Shown here: positions 31,101-35,613 of the stretch, one piece after another | How the letters are laid out: each line of letters begins with the position of its first letter | Numbering within the stretch: the first letter of the stretch is position 1 | DNA from: an uncultured Clostridia bacterium | GTDB lineage: Bacteria > Bacillota > Clostridia > Christensenellales > Borkfalkiaceae | NCBI GenBank assembly: GCA_947629725.1 | Contig: CANREU010000003.1 | Location: 1 to 35,613 of the forward strand | Direction of reading: 5' to 3' | DNA length: 35,613 bases | Notes under the pieces: generated by a model | What the model saw: only the letters and a program-made list of their open reading frames with translations | What the model was told of the DNA's origin: nothing | Database searches by the model: none | Program-made: the position numbers and the translations under genes

Positions 31101-33093
31101 TGAGCACGGTGAGGCCCTTGAGGGAACCGTTGCCCTTGATGAAGATCGCGTGCGGGCCTTCGGCCGCGGCGCTGAAGGTGTAGATCTGCGCATCGTTGGG
31201 ATGAAGGACGATCTCCTTCTCCTCGTTCGCCTTGATGACATTCTCGCCCGCCGCGACTTTTACGATCTTATACTTCGCGGAAACGGCGCCCGCGAACGTC
31301 AAGACATAGGTCTTTTCGCCGTCCGCAAGGAAGGAGCCGAAGTGGGCCGTCGCTTCCGCCGACGCGTTGAGGATGGTGTCGCTTATGATCTTTACGGTGA
31401 GACCCTTGAACGCCGTGTCCGACGTCGCGGTGATGCGGTATACGCCCGCCTCGGGGACCGTGATCGCGCGCACCGCCGAGCCGGTGGTGAGGTCGACCGT
31501 GAACTCGGTGTCGAGCGTGACCGCGGGAGCGGGAGTGATGGTGTACTCCGAATAGTAGTAGCTGCTATCGCTGCCGCAGGAGAACTTGATCTTGTCGTCC
31601 CCCTCCTTCACGATGAAGCTGCCGACGCCGCTCGAAAGCGTACTCTCGACGCCGCCGATCTTCACCTTGATCGCGGAGGAGGGCTTCGTCGTGCCCATCC
31701 AAGTCGTACCCGTGATGGCATATGCGCCTGCGGGAAGGGTGATGGGATATTCAAAGCCCGTCGTCACGGCAAACGTGTTGTTCGTCGAGCCCAAAGCAAT
31801 CGTGCTCGGCGCGATCGAGAGCGCGAGGTCGTAAGCGCGGGCGTCGTATGCGGTACCGCACTTGATCCTGATCTCTTTCGTCCCCTCGGGGATGTAGAGG
31901 ATCGTCTTGTAGTGACCCTCGCGGGCGTTGTCGTCGTTCTGCTTGCCGACGTTGAGATAGTAGAAAGCGCTGTATTTTGAGCTGCTGCCCACATAAACAG
32001 TGACCGCGGGCGTGCTGCTCGGGCCCGAGACCCAACCCTGTGCGTTGGTGACCTCGAGTTCATAGAAGCCTTCGGGGACATTGCCGAGAGGAATGGAGGT
32101 GGGAGCCACGCTTCCGCCCGACGTGTCGCCGCCGATCATCGCGTTCGCATAGATCGCACCGGGAGCGAGCGCTTTCTTGAAGGTCGCCGTGCCGGCAGCG
32201 GAGATCGTGGCAGCATCCGCCGTGACTTCGATCGCCATCGCGTCCGCTTCCAAAGGAAGAGAGTTTGCGGGATAGGGCAAACCGTAACCCGTCTCATCCT
32301 TGCCCGCGATCTCCACCGTGTAGGCGTAGCCGTCCGCCGAATAGCCGAGCGGATAGAAGGAAATGGTGGCAACGCCGTCTTCGCCCGTGATCGCCGTACC
32401 GAGGATCTGAGGCTCGGATGCGGAGGTCGCCGCAGCGTCCGCCGCGTCGTCGCCTCCGGACTCCGTCTTCACGGCGCTCACTTTGAACCAAACGCCCTGC
32501 AAGGGGGACTCGTCGACCGTGGCGCTCGCCGTGACCGTGCGCTGCGCGTACCAAATCTCACTGTCTTCCCCGTGCGTGTAGGTGACGTCGCCCGCCGCAT
32601 TGGTCGAAAGCGAGCCGTTCTCGGAGGCGATCATCTCCACCCAGTCCGCAAACGGGGTGGGCTCATCGCCCAGAGCCTCAATATAGGCCTTGTAGGCGGG
32701 ATAGGCATTCACCTCCGCCTGCGTGACGCCGCACGCGCACGTACCATCAGTAAACGTGTGCGTACCCACATTCTGCTCGACTTCGGGGTGACAGGTCGCG
32801 ACCTGCTTGTGGGTGCTCTCGTTGAACTCCCACACAAACTCGTGCGCGTGACGCTCGTAGCCGCAGACGGTGCAGGTGTTCGCCTGCTCGCCCGTGCCCC
32901 AAACGTGCACGCCCGTGCCCGAGATCTGATTGCAATCGGTGTGCGCCGTGCAGACATGCCAGTGGCGGTTCGCATCGTTCGTCCATTCTTCGGAGAAAAC
33001 GTGCTTATCCTTGCCGCCGCCGCATGCCGTCATGCCGATCGCGCCGAAAACCAAACATGCGGCTGCGAGGACCGACATCCATACCTTTTTCAT
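28159..33093 (-). CDS. Giant multidomain lipoprotein with His/Cys module, FN3-like and Cna_B/SpaA-like repeats
   Basis: This 1644-aa lipoprotein has the signal MKKVWMSVLAAACLVFGAIG then lipobox MTAC (Cys24). Residues 30-125 hold the H-V-F-S-E-E-W-T-N...H-W-H-V-C module with CTVCG and CACG. Four beta repeats with a recurring F-K-G-L-T-V motif lie at about 430-810. A fibronectin-III-like domain (GYEIW) lies at about 822-900. Five prealbumin-type repeats of about 95-110 residues lie at about 915-1414, ending in blocks such as LTVTEK, NITITKK, LTVKEK and ITVTETEK. The C-terminal beta domain ends WQTWLYFTIKAD. No sortase motif is seen; anchoring is by lipid. GGAGGT precedes the ATG at 33093. It is probably a single-gene unit. 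Its N-terminal module is homologous by eye to the lipoprotein at 26239. Function is unknown; a surface stalk or adhesin is likely. Confidence 0.82.
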   Translation of the reverse strand: MKKVWMSVLAAACLVFGAIGMTACGGGKDKHVFSEEWTNDANRHWHVCTAHTDCNQISGTGVHVWGTGEQANTCTVCGYERHAHEFVWEFNESTHKQVATCHPEVEQNVGTHTFTDGTCACGVTQAEVNAYPAYKAYIEALGDEPTPFADWVEMIASENGSLSTNAAGDVTYTHGEDSEIWYAQRTVTASATVDESPLQGVWFKVSAVKTESGGDDAADAAATSASEPQILGTAITGEDGVATISFYPLGYSADGYAYTVEIAGKDETGYGLPYPANSLPLEADAMAIEVTADAATISAAGTATFKKALAPGAIYANAMIGGDTSGGSVAPTSIPLGNVPEGFYELEVTNAQGWVSGPSSTPAVTVYVGSSSKYSAFYYLNVGKQNDDNAREGHYKTILYIPEGTKEIRIKCGTAYDARAYDLALSIAPSTIALGSTNNTFAVTTGFEYPITLPAGAYAITGTTWMGTTKPSSAIKVKIGGVESTLSSGVGSFIVKEGDDKIKFSCGSDSSYYYSEYTITPAPAVTLDTEFTVDLTTGSAVRAITVPEAGVYRITATSDTAFKGLTVKIISDTILNASAEATAHFGSFLADGEKTYVLTFAGAVSAKYKIVKVAAGENVIKANEEKEIVLHPNDAQIYTFSAAAEGPHAIFIKGNGSLKGLTVLNTAQTKLVNCTSAVETFTDFFLLTTGSHELTFRYTGEADLSISVLIVPDDSSSHTLSATSKLDLSFAKRGVQYFTVEDPRGISWTLHFTGDAIDHVKFYKLTVSSTSVTDSTISLTAGEGEKTASATLSATGVIYAIVYDGEGAGTLHIEGKPQLAGPSLTSSIKNNFRKTQVGWSSVTNATGYEIWLKDGEAAIATIPAESSKTSYTWDIPKTYWTKGTHIYVVKAVAENFYPGASADDTRTYESDMGKLTVNIEYPNDYPKGTLTATIYYKKAEGEYSTNDRLGTVSITADGESKIEATNNTFFTETDKSYLLRATTIHAVYGAPDVTFESASFAEKEGTATLTVTEKNNCVVTVNITVPEGNADQTGSLKISSLTVELWKGDEKYTPAVSSGTVSGLATAENEGKGKATFTVLESGDYTVKITNLYKAYAYDEQTVNISLDSDTVRSTKEVNITITKKNANTVSIALPDGLDLSGTITIDAWQGEASKGTESVTVSVGAKSASVIFYGLADGTYTLKMTLDSTLLAHYSESDEGTLTITSGESEAVTLTVKEKTKSVITVAGFAGGGVKLSLWKEGDDDRAVYDSGYVAITSTSKTYTFYGIDAGEYVVKIAIVGSENRTYRYSFDHVTLTATAEAGGNATITVTETEKTTVSFSFPESISSGQVTVNVYKSDDLETMVDTMKVPVNATGDPSTKTADIYLPEASGTYVIKTEALDVKYFIHFLASETTINVTGRKTTDAVTVQADGTKKVWTITYKVNNDTYDGKKLDFFFYTDSMGSHQYSGTYCATIHGNKAIAKLYDLENGGLAKMMPAASTYHLPAGATVNWEGIKLSNPATTTNWDVEIGAPDPNVGKKISVWTSFGGFSSSYYGTLTFVWVDTTQNDKVIGNKEWTYEVTKDSSGEFTLNWEFPSTYATTSECKKMKLKLKSAKKADGTDFTDKVQLGENKSTLTGYSQAISQRFDMSWQTWLYFTIKAD

Positions 33094-33114
33094 ACATACC
33101 TCCACTAAACGCCA

Positions 33115-33129
33115 TATCATTTTATGATA
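33115..33129 (-). promoter_or_regulatory. Small leader hairpin before the giant lipoprotein gene
   Basis: TATCAT-TTT-ATGATA forms a 6-bp stem in the ~39-nt leader, just upstream of GGAGGT. It may be a simple 5' stabiliser. Confidence 0.35.
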
Positions 33130-33138
33130 CGTGCATAA

Positions 33139-33167
33139 AGAATAACACAAATTCAAAAATTATGCAA
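33139..33167 (-). promoter_or_regulatory. Predicted promoter of the giant lipoprotein gene
   Basis: On the minus strand, -35 TTGCAT (33167-33162) and -10 TATTCT (33144-33139) are separated by 17 bp. The -10 is imperfect, so the promoter should be weaker than that of the MoxR operon or may be activated. An inverted TGCATAA...TTATGCA pair (33132-33138, 33160-33166) brackets it. Confidence 0.55.
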
Positions 33168-33183
33168 ACGTTTATGCCCGCCC

Positions 33184-33338
33184 TTTTTGCGCTTTTTGCG
33201 GTTTTTGTTATAAAATTTACTTATATTTTGTATAAGGAGAACTAATATATCCTTGAACTGCGCTTATATTTTTTTGCCGACAAGGGCGTTTGAGGGGCAT
33301 TTTTCGGGCTTTTTCGGGGCTTTTGAAGGGCCGCTTTT
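33184..33338. other. Phased T-tracts (possible curved DNA) and an orphan rightward promoter
   Basis: T-runs begin at 33184, 33193 and 33202, and again at 33300, 33310, 33321 and 33335, mostly 9-11 bp apart. A-tracts in helical phase bend DNA. Within the block, TTGCGC (33187-33192)-N16-TATAAA (33209-33214) looks like a plus-strand promoter. It is followed by AAGGAG near 33235 but by no start codon at a useful distance. I see no gene here. Confidence 0.4.
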
Positions 33339-33390
33339 GCCCCCGCGCGCCGCCCTCCGACCCTCAACTTTTTGCATAAGTGAATTATAT

Positions 33391-33444
33391 GCAGGGGGCG
33401 GGGAGCCTTTCTCGGCGCCCCCTTGAGGGGGAGGGCAAGTTCCC
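33391..33444. repeat. CTCGGCGCCCCCTTGAGGGGGAG repeat
   Basis: The core runs from about 33411 to 33433 and can be split as CTCGGCGCCCCC plus TTGAGGGGGAG. It recurs at about 33748-33770 and, inverted, inside rsmF at 9074-9099. Confidence 0.75.
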
Positions 33445-33539
33445 CTCATTCCGCCCGACGCGTAGCGGCGCACGAAGTAACGGAGCCGTAGGCGGAGTGA
33501 GTGAATCTTTTAAGATACACTCGCTACGCTCGGTATGAG
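33445..33539. repeat. Head-to-head pair of palindrome-swapped repeats
   Basis: The left arm (33445-33509, minus orientation) begins CTCATTCCG and ends AATCTT, with a longer central region. The right arm (33512-33539) is AAGATACACTC-GC-TAC-GC-TCGGTATGAG, with the palindrome reduced to a minimum. It is the same family as 15071-15148 and 27716-27777. Confidence 0.65.
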
Positions 33540-33559
33540 GGCAGGTGCCACCCCTCTCG

Positions 33560-33990
33560 GCGCCCCTCTTTTTACGTCATTCCGAACCGTTCTACTACGT
33601 CATTCCGAACGAAGTGAGGAATCTCATAATGCGGATATGTTTCGACAAGCTCAACATGACGTGTTTTTATAGCAGGGCGGAAGAACGTGCTCTTTCGCCG
33701 CCCACCCCTCCCTACCCCCCCTCCCACGGAGGGGGCACGCGCCGCCCCTCTCGGCGCCCCCTTGAGGGGGAGGCAAGAGCCGTAAATCGGGGCGTGCGGA
33801 AAGAAACCCCCTGCCTTTGGCGGGGGGACTAAGGGGGGTGGCTGTCGATAATCGAGGGCGGACCCTCACCCCTACCCCTCCCCCTGACGCAGGGGGAGGG
33901 CAAGTGTTGAAATACCCCGCCCCCTTCAAAGGGGGCAGGTCTTGCCCCCCTCCCACGGAGGGGGCACGCGCGCCGTTCCGCCTACCCATT
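33560..33990. repeat. Dense block of mixed intergenic repeats
   Basis: It contains two CGTCATTCCGAAC arms, a TTTCGACAAGCTCAACATG arm (33638-33657), the CTCTCGGCGCCCCC/TTGAGGGGGAGG unit (33748-33776), and an array at 33860-33965 nearly identical to positions 14-120. Together with 33391-33539 this fills the gap between the giant lipoprotein and ppdK. No gene is visible. Confidence 0.75.
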
Positions 33991-34004
33991 CACGGTTTTA
34001 CACG

Positions 34005-34041
34005 AAAAAGGACTTGTCTCACGCGGAGACAAGTCCTTTTG
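34005..34041 (-). terminator. Terminator downstream of ppdK
   Basis: AAAAGGACTTGTCTC (34006-34020) pairs with GAGACAAGTCCTTTT (34026-34040), and the minus-strand transcript runs into TTTTT. It lies 12 bp beyond the duplicated ppdK end (34053) rather than next to the functional stop (34180), suggesting the duplicate marks the original gene end. Confidence 0.9.
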
Positions 34042-34052
34042 GGTCCATCATG

Positions 34053-34104
34053 TTACTTCCTCGGGTTCTTAATGTTCGCCTGTGCCGCTGCGAGGCAAAG
34101 CGAT
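34053..34104 (-). pseudogene. Duplicated copy of the last ~17 codons of ppdK
   Basis: Positions 34053-34095 repeat 34180-34221 with only two adjacent substitutions, which are silent (CCGAGG versus CCTCGG, both Pro-Arg). The copy still ends LAAAQANIKNPRK plus TAA. Similarity continues weakly to 34104 after a one-base insertion that breaks the frame. It has no start and is not translated on its own. Confidence 0.85.
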
Positions 34105-34179
34105 GTCCTCCCTCATAGCGCCAAACGGACTTCGTCCGGCACTATCGTTCGGTCGTTCCGCTCGGCGCTTGCGGCAAAC
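34105..34179. other. Inserted palindromic segment between the two ppdK ends
   Basis: About 75 bp separate the duplicate from the functional stop. AGCGCC (near 34117) and GGCGCT (near 34164) can close an outer stem, with an inner GGACTTCGTCC hairpin and other short palindromes between them. The segment has no counterpart in ppdK. It looks like a small palindromic insertion element, but no transposase or clear family is visible. Confidence 0.5.
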
Positions 34180-35613
34180 TTACTTCCGAGGGTTCTTAAT
34201 GTTCGCCTGTGCCGCTGCGAGCCGAGCGATCGGGACGCGGTAGGGCGAGCAGGAGACGTAATCCAGCCCGATGTTGTGGCAGAACTCGATGGAGGAAGGA
34301 TCCCCGCCGTGTTCGCCGCAGATGCCGCAGTGCAGCTTCTTGTTCGCCTTCTTGCCCATCTTCACCGCCATGCCCATGAGTTTGCCGACACCCGTCGTAT
34401 CGAGACGGGCGAACGGGTCGCTCTCATAGATCTTGTTCGCATAGTAGGCGGGAAGGAACTTGCCGGCGTCGTCGCGGGAGAACCCGAAGGTCATCTGCGT
34501 CAAATCGTTCGTGCCGAAGCAGAAGAACTGCGCCTCCTTGCCGATCTCGTCCGCCGTGATCGCCGCGCGGGGGATCTCGATCATGGTACCGACTTCGTAC
34601 TTGATCTTCTTGTGCTTGGACTTGATGACCTCTTCCGCCGTCTTCACGACGATGTCCTTCACGAACTTGAGCTCCTTCACTTCGCCCGTGAGAGGGATCA
34701 TGATCTCGGGCACGACCTTCCAATCCTTGTGCCGCTTGGCGACGGCGATCGCCGCCTTCATGACCGCCCTCGTCTGCATGACGGCGATCTCGGGATAGGT
34801 GACGCACAGACGGCAGCCGCGGTGGCCCATCATCGGGTTGAACTCGTGGAGATCGGAGATGATCTGCTTGATCTCCTGCACCGTCTTCTTCTGCGCCTTT
34901 GCGAGCGCCGCGATGTCCTCCTCCTCGGTGGGAACGAACTCGTGGAGCGGGGGATCGAGGAAACGGATGGTGACGGGCTGGCCGCCGAGCGCCTCAAAGA
35001 GGCCCTCGAAGTCCGCCTGCTGCATGGGCTCGATCTTCGCGAGCGCCTTTTCGCGCTCTTCCACCGTGTCGGAGCAGATCATTCTGCGGAAGGCGCCGAT
35101 CCTCTCGGGATCGAAGAACATGTGCTCGGTACGGCAGAGGCCGATGCCCTGTGCGCCGAACGCCGCCGCCTGCTTCGCATCCTTCGGGGTGTCTGCATTG
35201 GTGCGGACGCCGAGCGCCTTATACTTATCCGCGAGCGCCATGATCCTGCCGAAGTAGCCGCTGTTGGGGTCGGCGGGGACGGTGGGAATGAGGCAGTCGT
35301 AGATGTTGCCGGTGGAACCGTCGAGAGAAAGGGCGTCGCCTTCGTGATAGGTCTTGCCCTTCAGGGTGAAGCACTTGTTCTCCTCGTCCATCTTGATGTC
35401 GCCGCAGCCCGAGACGCAGCAGGTGCCCATGCCGCGCGCAACGACCGCCGCATGCGACGTCTGCCCGCCGCGCACCGTGAGGATGCCCTGCGCGTACTTC
35501 ATGCCCTCGATGTCCTCGGGGGAGGTTTCGAGGCGGACGAGGATGACCTTCTTGCCGGGGATGACTTCGCCCTTCTCGTTCTTGGAGGGCTTGCCGTACT
35601 TCACGGCGTCCTC
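34180..35613 (-). CDS. ppdK: Pyruvate, phosphate dikinase, C-terminal part (gene runs off the window)
   Basis: The frame is open to the window edge, so the 5' part of the gene lies beyond 35613; the visible ~477 codons are roughly the C-terminal half of an enzyme normally near 870-900 aa. PPDK interconverts pyruvate + ATP + Pi with phosphoenolpyruvate + AMP + PPi, in glycolysis or gluconeogenesis of anaerobes. The phosphohistidine swivel motif TSHAAVVARGMG is present. So are the PEP-binding barrel elements (GLCRTEHMFF, NPMMGHRGCRL, GTNDLTQMTFGFSRDD) and the active-site GICGEHGGDP near the end. The C-terminus LAAAQANIKNPRK is encoded by the segment that is duplicated downstream. The first codons after the window edge are internal; the GTG at 35604 is not a start. 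Confidence 0.95.
   Translation of the reverse strand, partial: EDAVKYGKPSKNEKGEVIPGKKVILVRLETSPEDIEGMKYAQGILTVRGGQTSHAAVVARGMGTCCVSGCGDIKMDEENKCFTLKGKTYHEGDALSLDGSTGNIYDCLIPTVPADPNSGYFGRIMALADKYKALGVRTNADTPKDAKQAAAFGAQGIGLCRTEHMFFDPERIGAFRRMICSDTVEEREKALAKIEPMQQADFEGLFEALGGQPVTIRFLDPPLHEFVPTEEEDIAALAKAQKKTVQEIKQIISDLHEFNPMMGHRGCRLCVTYPEIAVMQTRAVMKAAIAVAKRHKDWKVVPEIMIPLTGEVKELKFVKDIVVKTAEEVIKSKHKKIKYEVGTMIEIPRAAITADEIGKEAQFFCFGTNDLTQMTFGFSRDDAGKFLPAYYANKIYESDPFARLDTTGVGKLMGMAVKMGKKANKKLHCGICGEHGGDPSSIEFCHNIGLDYVSCSPYRVPIARLAAAQANIKNPRK

Noticed and set aside
35604-35606. GTG near 35604 as the start of a short PEP-synthase-like gene
   Set aside because: The frame continues upstream to the window edge with PPDK-like residues, and the visible part begins in the middle of the PPDK fold, so the gene is truncated by the window.

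Overview
The window looks like chromosomal DNA of a GC-rich member of the Bacillota, most likely an uncultured gut-type Clostridia (Christensenellales-like). This is inference. It rests on strong GGAGG-type ribosome binding sites, textbook sigma-A promoters (TTGACx-N17/18-TATAAT), TTG and GTG starts, large SPII lipoproteins, a pyruvate phosphate dikinase gene, and intergenic palindromic repeats of the kind I associate with gut Firmicutes. I see no phage, plasmid, integrase, CRISPR, tRNA or rRNA features.

Layout. (1) 213-3264, minus strand: ppx/gppA, maf and an MreB-family gene, translationally coupled and ending at a perfect 16-bp terminator. (2) 3401-4191, minus: a TauE/SafE exporter encoded as two overlapping half-genes. 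(3) 4286-7927, plus: a 1213-residue lipoprotein-like protein with three CBM-like modules and a C-terminal membrane anchor. (4) 8417-12185, minus: serS, a DEDDh exonuclease with a BRCT-like tail, and rsmF. The rsmF gene carries about 250 bp of the local palindromic repeats in frame. (5) 12373-14994, plus: a cation P-type ATPase starting at TTG. (6) 15196-15975, minus: a membrane-anchored metallophosphoesterase that appears to be transcribed leaderless. (7) 16395-27450, minus: a seven-gene operon of about 11 kb. Its order is lipoprotein (403 aa), membrane protein, MoxR AAA+ ATPase, DUF58 protein, BatA-like VWA protein, double-VWA protein, lipoprotein (502 aa). It has a canonical promoter and a structured leader at one end and a terminator at the other. 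(8) 28159-33093, minus: a 1644-residue modular lipoprotein whose N-terminal H-W-H-x-C / C-x-x-C module is shared with the first lipoprotein of the operon. (9) 34180-35613, minus: the C-terminal part of ppdK, whose last codons are duplicated downstream.

How the genes fit together. The most system-like part is the MoxR operon. MoxR ATPases are known to work with VWA proteins as chaperone-like machines, and BatA-type proteins occur with them. Here the machine carries four MIDAS-like sites in three proteins, is bracketed by two lipoproteins, and has a giant lipoprotein next door with the same Cys/His module. I infer an envelope assembly or quality-control system with these lipoproteins as partners or clients.

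The gaps between genes are filled with several families of short palindromic repeats. In two families the flanks are conserved while the central palindrome is different in each copy yet always self-complementary, and units are often paired head to head. The same repeats have entered rsmF without breaking its frame.
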